Below are positions 1-8,051 of a stretch of 61,639 bases of DNA, one piece after another. Every line of letters starts with the position of its first letter. Position 1 is the stretch's first letter. The notes under the pieces were generated by a model that made no database searches, was not told where the DNA came from, and saw only the letters and a program-made list of their open reading frames with translations. Location of the stretch: NCBI GenBank assembly GCA_013791935.1, contig VMSV01000127.1, positions 1 through 61,639 of the forward strand, given 5' to 3'. The position numbers were made by a program, and so were the translations under genes. This DNA comes from Desulfobacteraceae bacterium. Lineage in GTDB: Bacteria > Desulfobacterota > Desulfobacteria > Desulfobacterales > UBA5616.

Positions 1-478
1 CCTTGTGGGCGAAGATTTCCTTAAGGACTTTTTCAAAAGCCCCCGTGATGTTCAAATCGCTTTTCAGAACCCGGCTCCGCCATTCTTTGGGCAGATTATG
101 GGTTTCCTGATACAAGAGAAGCATGTAATCGCTTAACCGGTGGCAGGCCAGCAGATACTGGCGAATCAGCTCAACCAGGGTTTCTTCGCCTCCTGAAGAT
201 TTGGTCAGGGCCAACTGGATAGCATTTTCTATTTCAATGTAGATGGAATCCAGGACTAGATAAAGCACATCTTCCTTGGTGGCAAAATACTCATACAGGG
301 AGCCGATGGACAAGCGGGCCGCCTTGGCGATCTGCCTTGTGGTGGTTTTTTCAAATCCGTAAACAATAAAAAGCCGGACGGCCGCATCGGCAATCTGCTT
401 TCTCCGACGCTCCACCAGATCCGGATTTTTAATCTGAGTGGGAATGTCGCTTGTTCGGTGTAAGTTGGATAGGGTCAT
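1..478 (-). CDS. TetR/AcrR family transcriptional regulator (3' end cut by window edge)
   Basis: The minus-strand frame is open from the ATG at 478 to the window edge and gives about 159 residues, so the C-terminus is missing. After a 20-residue lead, residues about 23-70 form the TetR DNA-binding domain: RRKQIADAAVRLF, then TTRQIAKAARLSIGSLYEYF and TKEDVL. This helix-turn-helix signature is highly typical of the family. The rest is helical, as expected of a ligand-binding domain, but gives no hint of the ligand. A perfect palindrome 52 bp upstream of the start (530-543) is a likely autoregulatory operator. The gene is divergent from pyrE, and the target genes cannot be read from this window. 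Confidence 0.9.
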   Translation of the reverse strand, partial: MTLSNLHRTSDIPTQIKNPDLVERRRKQIADAAVRLFIVYGFEKTTTRQIAKAARLSIGSLYEYFATKEDVLYLVLDSIYIEIENAIQLALTKSSGGEETLVELIRQYLLACHRLSDYMLLLYQETHNLPKEWRSRVLKSDLNITGAFEKVLKEIFAHK

Positions 479-529
479 GGGCCTTCAGCCTGATTGTTAC
501 TTTAATTTGCATCCCTCTGGATTGCGAGT

Positions 530-543
530 TGAACGGTCGTTCA
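530..543. promoter_or_regulatory. Putative TetR-type operator palindrome
   Basis: TGAACGGTCGTTCA is two perfect 6-bp arms (TGAACG/CGTTCA) around a 2-bp centre. This is the size and style of TetR/AcrR-family operators. It lies 52 bp upstream of the TetR start codon, in the 322-bp space between the divergent TetR gene and pyrE. The rest of that space (479-800) shows no convincing gene; a 109-codon minus-strand frame there overlaps the TetR start and looks spurious. Binding is inferred. Confidence 0.6.
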
Positions 544-800
544 GTTCTCGTCTTCATTAACACCCGGAAAGCTTTTTTGTCAAGATTTTGATCTGGGTAA
601 AGCACTGGGGTTGGCCGGATGGCAGCATCTACCCATCTCAAAAAGCTGGCTTGTAATCCTTTTTCCAGAACCGTAACTAATTTTCCTGTTGAGCTGAGAA
701 TTCTTGATCTGACGTTATCGCAATCAAATTCCTTGACATCTGCCATTCCATCGATCAAAGGATCGATTCGGAAAAGAAACTTTTAACGAGGAGTGACCCG

Positions 801-1478
801 ATGCTACTGGAAAACTACAAGCAACAATTCATCGAATTCATGGTTCACTGCGGTGTGCTTACCTTTGGGGATTTTATGACCAAGAGCGGCCGCAAGACAC
901 CATATTTCATCAATACCGGCAACTACCGGACCGGCTCCCAGATGGAAAAGCTCGGCGGGTTTTACGCCGAAGCCATCCGGTCGCATTTTGCGGACGGGTT
1001 TGATGTTTTGTTCGGGCCTGCCTACAAGGGCATCCCGCTGTGCGTGTGCGCGGCAACTGCTCTTTACCGGAAATTCGGCCAGGACGTGTCGTTCTGCTTC
1101 AATCGCAAGGAAGCCAAGGACCACGGTGAAGGGGGAAGCCTGGTGGGGGCGAAACTTGCGGATGGCCAGCGGGTTCTGATCGTGGAGGATGTCACCACCG
1201 CCGGAACCTCCATTCGCGAGACGGTCCCGATCCTTCGCGGAGCGGCGAATGTTCGTCTTGCGGGACTGATTGTGTCCGTGGATCGCATGGAAAAAGGACC
1301 GTCGGGGGTTGCCGCCCTAACCGGGGTGGCCAGGGAATTTGACATGCCTGCCAAAGCCATCGTGACCATTGATGAGGTGGTTGGGTATCTTTACGGTCGT
1401 GGAATCAACGGGGTCGTGGTGGTGGATGAGCCCATGAAGAATCGGATTGACGCCTATCGAGCGGAGTATGGGGCCTGA
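801..1478 (+). CDS. pyrE: Orotate phosphoribosyltransferase
   Basis: This enzyme transfers phosphoribose from PRPP to orotate, giving OMP in de novo pyrimidine synthesis in the cytoplasm. The PRPP-binding motif VLIVEDVTTAGTS is at residues 125-137, and the family loop NRKEAKDHGEGG at about 101-112 contains the catalytic lysine region. At 225 residues it is close to the normal length for PyrE. A GAGGAG ribosome-binding site at 789-794 supports the ATG at 801. The gene ends 25 bp before the stop codon of the convergent recD2. It stands alone here, not with other pyr genes. No attenuator was seen upstream. Confidence 0.95.
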   Translation: MLLENYKQQFIEFMVHCGVLTFGDFMTKSGRKTPYFINTGNYRTGSQMEKLGGFYAEAIRSHFADGFDVLFGPAYKGIPLCVCAATALYRKFGQDVSFCFNRKEAKDHGEGGSLVGAKLADGQRVLIVEDVTTAGTSIRETVPILRGAANVRLAGLIVSVDRMEKGPSGVAALTGVAREFDMPAKAIVTIDEVVGYLYGRGINGVVVVDEPMKNRIDAYRAEYGA

Positions 1479-1503
1479 TTTAGACGGGTCCCGACCAAAG
1501 GAT

Positions 1504-3969
1504 CTAAAGCAGTTCTTTCAGCAGGGTCTGCCGCTGGCTGGTGTCCTGATTCCTCACGGCCATGGCCAATGCTTTGCGGGTTCCCACCAGGACCACCAGT
1601 TTTTTAGCCCGGGTCAGGCCCGTATAAATCAGATTCCGAAACAGCATCTTGAAGTGCTGGGTCAGGACGGGAAGGATCACGGCTTCGAATTCGCTTCCCT
1701 GGGATTTGTGGATCGTAATGGCATAGGCCAGATCCAGTTCCGGGATGGCCTCTTGGGTGTATGCGATGATCCGGCCATCCGGAAAAAAGGAAACCGACAG
1801 GGTCAATTCTTCAGCGTCGATTTCCCGTATCGTTCCGATATCGCCGTTGAAAACATTCAGGTCATAATTGTTCCGGCGGTGAATCACACGATCCCCAACC
1901 CTGAAAACTCTCTCCCCCACGCTTAATTGAGCTTTGCCCTTGCGTGAAGGATTGGCCGATTCCTGAATCATCCTGTTCAAACTCACCGTGCCCAGGCTGC
2001 CTCGGGTCATGGGGGAAAGGATCTGGATCTCCGTTTTTTCCCCGTAATATTTGGGGATCCATTCCAAATATAGCTTTCTTACCACATCCAATGCCGACAA
2101 GCCGTAATTCAGGGATGACCATGGATGGACTTTTTTCAAAACCGACAGCAATTCTTCCACCCTGCCTTTTGCTTTGGAGACCTCTTCCAGGTTGACGTGC
2201 TGAAATTTTTTGGGAATGGTGAATACGGTTTCGTAGGGTGTGACAGGTTCATGGATTCTGAATTCGTAGGGGTTGGGGTCCGATTGGGCCGGTTCCCGGG
2301 GGCCGGAATCATGGAACCTTTTAACCCTGGTGATGAAGTTGAGCTGGTCTTTGGTGGCCTCCTCGGAATCCATAAACAGGCAATCCGCCTTTTGTTGCCA
2401 TATTTCTGGCTGTTTGAAAGGGGAATCAATGAAAGGCATATCCCCCTGGTTGATCTGGTGGGCATACCGGATAATGAGGGATTCTTGGGCCTGGCGGAAA
2501 ACCTTTTTCAATTCAAAACACTTGACTGCCCCGGAGCCAATGATATCCCGGAGGACATTGCCGGCTCCCACAGACGGCAGTTGGTCCGCGTCGCCGATGA
2601 AAAGAATCTGGCTTTCCGGCGGAATCCCCTTGAGCAATGAAGCCGTCAAACTGATATCCAGCATGGAGCATTCATCAATAATGATAAAATCCACAGCAAG
2701 AGGGTTTTCCTCATTCCTTTTGAACCGATCAAGCTGCCACTCCAGCAGGCGGTGGATGGTTTTGGATTCCCTCCCGATGACATCCATCATGCGCTGGGCG
2801 GCCCGGCCGGTGGGGGCGGCAAGAAGGATCCTTCGCTTCATCGCTTCCAGCAATTTAACGATCACCAGGGTGGTAGTGGTTTTGCCGCAGCCGGGCCCGC
2901 CGGTGAGCACGGAAAATTTTTCACACACAATGCCCTTGACGGCATCCGCCTGCTCTTCGCTTAAGGAAAAGCTTTTGGCTTTGTAATACCGGTTGATCCA
3001 GGCCTGAACCCGGTCCCTGTCCACCAGGACCGGAGCTGAGGAATCGGAAATTCTCCTGGCCACGTACAGTTCATCATAATAAAGGGATTTGGAATAATAG
3101 CAGGAGTCGACCGTTCCCTTCGGATGTTTAAGTTCACGAACCATCAACAGCCCGTCTTGCTTCATTTGATCCAGGTCGCCAGGCATCCGGTCATCCAGGT
3201 TCAATTCCAGAAGCTCATTCACCCGGGCGGTGATTTGGGACTCCGTCAGGTAACAATGCCCGAATTCCCTGCTGGCTGCCAGCACATGACTGATCCCGGC
3301 CCGGATCCTCTGGGGACTGTTTCTGTCCAGACCGATGCTCAGGGCCACCTTGTCCGCTGAAAAAAAACCGATGCCGTAAAAATCACGGGCCAGGCGGTAT
3401 GGGTCTTCATTCACATATTCAATGGCGTTGTCGCCGTACTCCTTGTAAATCCTTACGGCAAAAAGGGTGCTGATGCCGTGGGACTGAAGGAACATCATCA
3501 CTTTTCGAATGGCACGATGCACAACCCAGGCATCGCTGATCATGGTCAATTTTTTTTGTGCGATTCCCTGGACCTCGGTGAGTCTTTTGATCTCATGTTC
3601 AAACACTTCAAGGGTTTCATGCCCGAAGTATCCTACGATTTTCTTTGCGGTCTTCGGGCCCACCCCTTTGATGAGCCCTGACCCCAGGTATTTTTCCAAT
3701 GCGGCGGTTGTAGCGGGCTTTTTTTCTATCGCCCGGGTGGCTTTGAATTGACGGCCAAATTTCGAATGCAGGGTCCAGGCCCCGTGGAATTCCATGGTGG
3801 CACCGGCAAAAACTTTTGTCTGATGAACAATGACCGTTTCCAGCTGAAAGGGATTGTCAAAAGGCGAAACACGTAAAACAGACCACCCGCTGTCTTGATT
3901 GTGGTAGGTGACCCGATCCACGATACACCGGATGGTTTCGATGATGGTTCCCGGATTGACCGGTTGCAT
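1504..3969 (-). CDS. recD2: RecD2-like ATP-dependent DNA helicase (SF1B)
   Basis: At 821 residues this has the layout of RecD2, a 5'-3' single-strand-dependent DNA helicase found in bacteria whether or not they have RecBC. An N-terminal OB-like region is followed by helix-hairpin-helix elements around residues 98-135 (GLIKGVGPKTAKKIVGYFG). Walker A GGPGCGKTTTT spans about 357-367 and the DEXX box is IIIDECSML. Late motifs ITIHKSQGSEF and TGLTRAKKLVVLVG are SF1 motifs V and VI. No RecB/RecC partner is nearby. The ATG at 3969 is the first good start. A 14-bp palindrome lies about 43 bp upstream. The role in repair or replication-stress tolerance is known for the family only. Confidence 0.92.
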   Translation of the reverse strand: MQPVNPGTIIETIRCIVDRVTYHNQDSGWSVLRVSPFDNPFQLETVIVHQTKVFAGATMEFHGAWTLHSKFGRQFKATRAIEKKPATTAALEKYLGSGLIKGVGPKTAKKIVGYFGHETLEVFEHEIKRLTEVQGIAQKKLTMISDAWVVHRAIRKVMMFLQSHGISTLFAVRIYKEYGDNAIEYVNEDPYRLARDFYGIGFFSADKVALSIGLDRNSPQRIRAGISHVLAASREFGHCYLTESQITARVNELLELNLDDRMPGDLDQMKQDGLLMVRELKHPKGTVDSCYYSKSLYYDELYVARRISDSSAPVLVDRDRVQAWINRYYKAKSFSLSEEQADAVKGIVCEKFSVLTGGPGCGKTTTTLVIVKLLEAMKRRILLAAPTGRAAQRMMDVIGRESKTIHRLLEWQLDRFKRNEENPLAVDFIIIDECSMLDISLTASLLKGIPPESQILFIGDADQLPSVGAGNVLRDIIGSGAVKCFELKKVFRQAQESLIIRYAHQINQGDMPFIDSPFKQPEIWQQKADCLFMDSEEATKDQLNFITRVKRFHDSGPREPAQSDPNPYEFRIHEPVTPYETVFTIPKKFQHVNLEEVSKAKGRVEELLSVLKKVHPWSSLNYGLSALDVVRKLYLEWIPKYYGEKTEIQILSPMTRGSLGTVSLNRMIQESANPSRKGKAQLSVGERVFRVGDRVIHRRNNYDLNVFNGDIGTIREIDAEELTLSVSFFPDGRIIAYTQEAIPELDLAYAITIHKSQGSEFEAVILPVLTQHFKMLFRNLIYTGLTRAKKLVVLVGTRKALAMAVRNQDTSQRQTLLKELL

Positions 3970-4011
3970 GGCACGCCTTTGGAATGGCAGTTAGTGTGTA
4001 TGAATAAAAAC

Positions 4012-4025
4012 AGGCATTAATGCCT
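4012..4025. promoter_or_regulatory. 14-bp perfect palindrome upstream of recD2
   Basis: AGGCATTAATGCCT is a perfect 14-bp palindrome located 43 bp upstream of the recD2 start codon. It could be an operator or the base of a small hairpin in the 5' leader. No regulator is identified. Confidence 0.3.
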
Positions 4026-4113
4026 ATGGTTATATCAATCCCTTAAAATAAATCAACTGATCATATCAAGAGGGGCCAGCCTTGTTTGTTCCCGTCAGTC
4101 ATTTTTCAAAATA

Positions 4114-4306
4114 TCGCGGACTTCCGCGAATAATAGAGCTCAACCCTACAACTTATTCTAATATATTAATTTAATTTTAAAACAGATAGTTAAACACATA
4201 TCATAGTTTTTGGAATTTATTAGTTAGGATATCGCGGGTCATTTATTTGTAAAATAGCGGATTTAAATATTGTAAAATAGCGGGGTTTAAATTATAAAAA
4301 TAGCGG
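4114..4306. repeat. Regulatory-looking repeat cluster before the DUF4143 ATPase
   Basis: The 369-bp gap between recD2 and the next gene is AT-rich and contains ordered repeats. AAAATAGCGG occurs at 4251-4260, 4274-4283 and 4297-4306, exactly 23 bp apart. A related GATATCGCGG lies 22 bp before the first copy (4229-4238). A perfect inverted repeat TCGCGGA-ct-TCCGCGA at 4114-4129 carries the same ATATCGCGG half-site. The last copy ends 32 bp before the ATG at 4339. The array resembles a set of operator sites or iterons on one helical face (about two turns apart). The function is inferred; no other gene lies in this gap. Confidence 0.65.
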
Positions 4307-4338
4307 GTAAAATAATCACATGAGCAAGGGAAGCAAAC

Positions 4339-5571
4339 ATGATAGAGTACTATCCAAGGTGGCAAAAAGAAACCGTTAAACAGATGCTCATAGAAAGGCG
4401 TGTTCTTCTGCTGAGTGGACCACGGCAAAGTGGCAAAACCACACTGGCACGTGAACTGGATTCCGATGAAACCGAATACCGTACGCTTGATGATAGCACA
4501 CTAAGAGAAGCCGCCGAAAATGATCCCCAAGGCTTCATCAAACAAACCAAAAAAACATTAATTATAGACGAAGTGCAACGTGTCCCATCTTTGCTTCCCG
4601 AAATTAAAAAGGCTGTGGATGAAGATACTCGTCCCGGCCAGTATTTATTAACGGGATCAACCAATATTCAGGCCCTTCCTACTGTTACGGAATCTCTTGC
4701 AGGAAGAATAGCTAAAATCCGGTTGCGTCCGCTCACCCAGGGAGAGATAAGAAAAAATAATCCTCGATTCATTGATTCTGCGTTTGAACAATCATTTCCA
4801 ACCAGCCCAACCCATTATGATCGAGACACTATTATGGAAATCGCATTCAGAGGTGGGTATCCAGAACCATTGGCGCTTCAAGATGCTGCTCGTAGACGAT
4901 GGCATAGGGACTATATTGGTGCGATTTTGGAAAGAGACTTAAAAGATCTTGCCAGAATTCGTCGAAAAAATGCCATGCAGGAGTTGGTGAGAATCCTTGC
5001 ATCATGGTCAGGGAAGTATATGGACCTGTCTGCCATCAGTTCGGGACTTTCCCTCCAGCGCCCAACAATTGAAAGCTATATCAATGCATTGGAATCACTC
5101 TATCTTGTGGAACGCATTCATCCCTGGACCAAAACGGATTACGCCCGGGTTGGCAAACAAAGCAAGCTGTTTATGGTCGATAGCGGGTTAATGGCATCCC
5201 TGCTCAACTGGAAAATAGATCAGGTGCGTCTGGACTCGGATCGCTCCGGAAAACTCATGGAAACGTTTGCTTTTAATGAAATTTCAGCGCAGGTTGATTC
5301 CGGAAATGGCCTCTATGAATTGCTTCACTACCGTGATCGGGAAAAACGTGAAATCGATTTTTTAATCGAAAGGGGTGATGGGGCATTGATAGGCATTGAA
5401 ATCAAAGCCGGCTCCGCTGTTCATAAAAATGATTTTAAGCATATGAAATGGTTTCAAAATAATTTGGTTGCAAATCAGGACTTTATTGGAATTGTTCTTT
5501 ATACAGGTGAATTTCCCGCTTCTTTTGGGGATAATTTGTGGGCAATCCCCTTTGGGTTATTGTGGTCTTAG
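4339..5571 (+). CDS. AAA family ATPase with C-terminal DUF4143 domain
   Basis: This 410-residue protein has an N-terminal AAA_14-type ATPase: Walker A GPRQSGKTT at 27-35, Walker B LIIDEVQ at 74-80 and a sensor-like YLLTGSTN. A winged-helix-like DUF4143 middle and C-terminal region follows. Near residues 330-350 it carries an E-I-D-F ... G-I-E-I-K arrangement, which resembles a PD-(D/E)xK nuclease fold core. The family is widespread, often horizontally transferred, and has no settled function. The ATG at 4339 directly follows the spaced repeat array. A hairpin with A/T runs at 5593-5618 lies just downstream. It is monocistronic and sits at the edge of the accessory region. Confidence 0.88.
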   Translation: MIEYYPRWQKETVKQMLIERRVLLLSGPRQSGKTTLARELDSDETEYRTLDDSTLREAAENDPQGFIKQTKKTLIIDEVQRVPSLLPEIKKAVDEDTRPGQYLLTGSTNIQALPTVTESLAGRIAKIRLRPLTQGEIRKNNPRFIDSAFEQSFPTSPTHYDRDTIMEIAFRGGYPEPLALQDAARRRWHRDYIGAILERDLKDLARIRRKNAMQELVRILASWSGKYMDLSAISSGLSLQRPTIESYINALESLYLVERIHPWTKTDYARVGKQSKLFMVDSGLMASLLNWKIDQVRLDSDRSGKLMETFAFNEISAQVDSGNGLYELLHYRDREKREIDFLIERGDGALIGIEIKAGSAVHKNDFKHMKWFQNNLVANQDFIGIVLYTGEFPASFGDNLWAIPFGLLWS

Positions 5572-5592
5572 CATAAACTTTTTAAACACAAT

Positions 5593-5618
5593 AAAAAAAG
5601 CCCGGTAAAAACCGAGCT
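5593..5618 (-). terminator. Terminator, probably of the AbiE operon
   Basis: AGCCCGGT (5599-5606) pairs with ACCGAGCT (5611-5618), with one mismatch and an AAAA loop. On the minus strand it is followed by a run of U (A-run at 5593-5599). It can end transcription from the AbiEi/AbiEii genes. It sits immediately next to a tRNA-3'-end-like sequence, the same arrangement as at 7323-7372. Confidence 0.6.
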
Positions 5619-5627
5619 CTTGATTTT

Positions 5628-5645
5628 TGGCTCCCCAGTGCGGAC
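5628..5645 (-). repeat. Remnant of a tRNA-Asn 3' end (att-like scar)
   Basis: The 18 bp at 5628-5645 match the last 18 nt of the tRNA-Asn gene (10888-10905), including the CCA end and the 3' acceptor strand, with two mismatches (agtg versus agca context). A small inverted repeat CCCAGTG/CACTGGG (5634-5640, 5655-5661) overlaps it. A terminator hairpin follows on its 3' side, as behind a real tRNA. This is what is left when an element integrates into a tRNA 3' end and displaces the original end. Seen directly: the match. Inferred: the history. Confidence 0.55.
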
Positions 5646-5721
5646 AATTCTGGGCACTGGGAAGAACGTTTCGTTATCGGATAGCTTTTAAATAGGTTTA
5701 CCAGTGTATGAAATAGTTATT

Positions 5722-6612
5722 TTATGCAATAGAAATCTTGGATAAAATTGCTTGAAAAAATTCTTCAGACCACAGATCGATAGACCGTTGATCACTGATA
5801 AATGGTGCAATGTCATTTTTTGCCTGCTTGTAATTGATTCGCCGAAATTTTTCTTTAAGCAGGTTAATCAATGTTTCCGGAGACAATATGCTGTTTTCAA
5901 GATGGCCGGTCTGTTTCATTCTGCAGGCAAGATGTTTGAGATTGACAGGTATTTCTCTTGAAATATACCATACAAAATCATAAAGGTCCCTTCCTTTGAT
6001 TCGCTGTCCCTTCCATCCCCTGCAAAGAATGGCATGTATTTTCCCGGCAAAAAGGGAAGGTGCTGTAAAAAGCCTGACACTGTAAGGTATCGGCCTCAGA
6101 CCATATTGGACTTCATAATCTGCACCTCCCGGAGGCGTTGTATCAATTTCAAGCTTTATCTTTAAAACTTCGTTATCATGAACTCCGGACACAGGGGGTG
6201 CTACCGCATGGATATTGAGCATTTGGACAACTGTTTTTCCTTTGATAAATGCAGATTCAATGCCTGTTTTTGTCGTTTTCTTCTTTTTTCTCACTTCCAT
6301 TTCAAACCCATATGCACCCAGTTCATTTTTTATGGCGTTGCAATAAGGGGCGATGTCAAATTCCTCCTTTTCCTTCAATAAAGAAAAATCGAGATCTTCT
6401 GAGAATCTGTCAAGACCGTAAAATATTCTTAGAGCAGTGCCACCATAGAAAGCCGCCTGATCAAAAAAATTTGATCGGGACAACCCCAGCAGTGAAACTT
6501 CCTGAATAATTTCCTTTAAAGCGCTTTTATAATTATCCGGCGTTTTCAGATCATATTTCCCCAACATTTCTTCTATGGCGTGCTGCAGAAGGACCTCCTT
6601 ATTTTTCAACAT
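5722..6612 (-). CDS. abiEii: AbiEii/AbiGii-family nucleotidyltransferase toxin
   Basis: This 296-residue protein carries the nucleotidyltransferase signature of AbiEii toxins: GGTALR at residues 57-62, then RFSEDLDFSLL with the metal-binding acidic pair at about 73-75. A later conserved KLEID segment and a helical C-terminal half complete the family layout. Members of this family modify nucleic acid components, for example the 3' ends of some tRNAs in related toxins. They act as bacteriostatic toxins in abortive infection. The ATG lies inside the end of the upstream antitoxin gene (14-bp overlap), indicating translational coupling. The module lies between two tRNA-end scars, suggesting it arrived as cargo. 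Confidence 0.88.
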   Translation of the reverse strand: MLKNKEVLLQHAIEEMLGKYDLKTPDNYKSALKEIIQEVSLLGLSRSNFFDQAAFYGGTALRIFYGLDRFSEDLDFSLLKEKEEFDIAPYCNAIKNELGAYGFEMEVRKKKKTTKTGIESAFIKGKTVVQMLNIHAVAPPVSGVHDNEVLKIKLEIDTTPPGGADYEVQYGLRPIPYSVRLFTAPSLFAGKIHAILCRGWKGQRIKGRDLYDFVWYISREIPVNLKHLACRMKQTGHLENSILSPETLINLLKEKFRRINYKQAKNDIAPFISDQRSIDLWSEEFFQAILSKISIA

Positions 6613-7204
6613 ATTTGCATAATAGTGAAATTATTTTTTGCCGGTAAAGTCCGGTCAGAAATTTTAGGTTTTTAATGTTAATTCGTGCAAGGTTTTCAAA
6701 ATCAATTCTCAAATCTTCCCTTAATAGGTGTTCAAGGGAGTGGATATCTTTGATCCCTCTTATTTTTGAAAGTGTATCACACAACGCCTTTTCCGGTGAT
6801 GCGATTAAAAAGGGGCTTTCATTTTCTTCTAATCGACATATCCCATAAGCATATACTTTGGTGTTGATGTATCTGTATACAAATGTCCCGACAGGCGTTT
6901 CAAATAGCTTGTTCTTGTTTTTATTGAAACAAGCTGATGTGATGGTTTGAACCTTTTCCGGAATGAAACCATAATATGACAAAGCAGATTCAAAAGAAAC
7001 ATAGGAAGGACCGTAAATGATATTTGCAAGGGTTTTCAATGAATAGCCCTTTGCATCGCCGAGAAGATATAATCCTCTTCGGACTTTAATTACCTCCCCT
7101 TTTTTTATCATTGTGGTGAGTTTGGCCTTTGGAGATGCATACATTTTAAGCACATCCATAATACCAAGATAGTCCAAGTATGTATGTTTTTTTAAGAGGC
7201 CCAT
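6599..7204 (-). CDS. abiEi: AbiEi-family antitoxin / transcriptional repressor
   Basis: The ATG at 7204 is preceded by GGAGA at good spacing and gives 201 residues; a TTG-initiated extension to 7252 is less likely. The N-terminus reads as a winged helix (YLGIMDVLKMYAS ... MIKKGEVIKVRRGLYLL), typical of the AbiEi antitoxin domain. The middle YVSFESALSYYGFIPE and SPEKALCD are hallmarks of this family. In known systems AbiEi represses its own operon and neutralises the toxin without direct complex formation (type IV). It overlaps the toxin gene by 14 bp and is transcribed first. Confidence 0.87.
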   Translation of the reverse strand: MGLLKKHTYLDYLGIMDVLKMYASPKAKLTTMIKKGEVIKVRRGLYLLGDAKGYSLKTLANIIYGPSYVSFESALSYYGFIPEKVQTITSACFNKNKNKLFETPVGTFVYRYINTKVYAYGICRLEENESPFLIASPEKALCDTLSKIRGIKDIHSLEHLLREDLRIDFENLARINIKNLKFLTGLYRQKIISLLCKYVEK

Positions 7205-7322
7205 AGTTTCTCCATTAAGTACGTTTTTTTCATACTTTTTGGAGAATATCAATATATTTATTCAATTTTATACAGATTTGCGGAATTTTTGAAAGTGCTG
7301 CAAAAAAGGACATGACTTAAAG

Positions 7323-7372
7323 AAAAAAGCCCGGTTTTGAAGGCAAACCGGGCTTTTGATTTTTGGCTCCCC
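7323..7372. terminator. Bidirectional terminator followed by a second tRNA-end-like scar
   Basis: AAAAGCCCGGTTT (7325-7337) and AAACCGGGCTTTT (7345-7357) form a perfect 13-bp stem with an A-run on one side and a T-run on the other. TGGCTCCCC at 7364-7372 follows and equals the last nine positions of the tRNA-Asn gene including CCA. The hairpin, the spacer ttgattttt and the ggctcccc end are nearly the same as at 5599-5636. The two sites are therefore copies of one cassette, with the AbiE pair between them. Confidence 0.6.
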
Positions 7373-7539
7373 TATTTATCCACTCGGAGAAGCAAATCCG
7401 TATCAGAAATAATTCTCTGTTTTTTCAGATATAATCAAAAGAGAAAAATTCTTGAAAAAGGAGAAAAGCCAGGCCAATTTGCTCCGAATAGGGCTATAAC
7501 GCATAAGGATTGCGAATGTTCCCTAAACCCAAAAGAGGA

Positions 7540-7654
7540 ATATTCAAACCCGATAAAAGTCGGCTTTGAATTTGTTCAATACCTCAAAGATCATCCCGAT
7601 TCAACATATGATGACCTTTCGAAAATGTCAGGTATCGGCAAAGCAAGGGTTTAA
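7540..7654 (+). pseudogene. C-terminal remnant of a serine-recombinase-like gene (HTH region)
   Basis: The plus-strand frame ending at 7654 (open from 7337) finishes with a plausible helix-turn-helix stretch: GFEFVQYLKDHPDSTYDDL followed by SKMSGIGKARV. This resembles the C-terminal DNA-binding tail of large serine recombinases and related proteins. It stops exactly where the IS91-like 3' end begins (about 7653), so it looks truncated by that element. No ribosome-binding site or complete domain is present. The assignment to a recombinase is tentative and rests partly on the second recombinase fragment at 10452-10800. Confidence 0.4.
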
Positions 7655-7657
7655 AGG

Positions 7658-7912
7658 ATAAGAACTTGCTTTTTTGATTGTTGAGTAGAGGTTTTGATCA
7701 TTTGTGTGTCAATCGATTTGTTGGTACAACATATTGCATATGCCAAAAATCGGATCGAAACACGGACACACAACCGGGTAATAGAAGATTGAAACATTGT
7801 TTCTGAAATCAAAAAGTGGCCGAAAAAGGGTGATTTTGGGGGCAGGTATCGGATTTGCCTAATAGTTGGTCTTATTGAATCCAGTCATCGTAAGGGGCAA
7901 TTTGGGAATATT
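7658..7912. repeat. 255-bp direct repeat, copy A (3' end of an IS91-like element)
   Basis: Bases 7658-7912 match 10197-10451 without gaps and with 11 mismatches by my count (about 96 percent). The repeat contains the last 13 codons and the stop of an IS91-like transposase (minus strand, stop 7872-7874) and the noncoding sequence beyond it, so it is the 3' (oriIS-side) end of the element. A GAAC tetranucleotide, a known IS91-family target, lies at the outer boundary (7662-7665). Similarity extends weakly outward to 7653 (aaaggata). Confidence 0.8.
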
Positions 7913-8051
7913 CATCATCATAAACGATTTGATATGCGGCATTCTTGGTAACGGGCGGGTCATGATTGTGCGTTTTCCAGAGGCCCAGATGGGTCAGTAT
8001 CTTTTTGATGGCCGGCTGTTGCTCAATAAAAGCAATCACCCGCATCTCGCC
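7872..8051 (-). pseudogene. C-terminal fragment of an IS91-family transposase
   Basis: On the minus strand 59 codons precede the TAA at 7874-7872. They begin GEMRVIAFIE and continue IKKILTHLGLW, PPVTKNAAYQ and DDEYSQIAPYDDW. This is the well-conserved end of IS91/IS801-type HUH (Y1) transposases, downstream of the zinc-binding cysteines. An in-frame TAA directly upstream (8052-8054) and loss of the expected cysteine motif show that the rest is deleted or frameshifted. The catalytic HUH and tyrosine parts are absent, so this copy cannot transpose by itself. Confidence 0.65.

Noticed and set aside
4251-4306. CRISPR array
   Set aside because: The repeated unit is only 10 bp with 13-bp spacers that are similar AT-rich sequence, and no cas genes are present.
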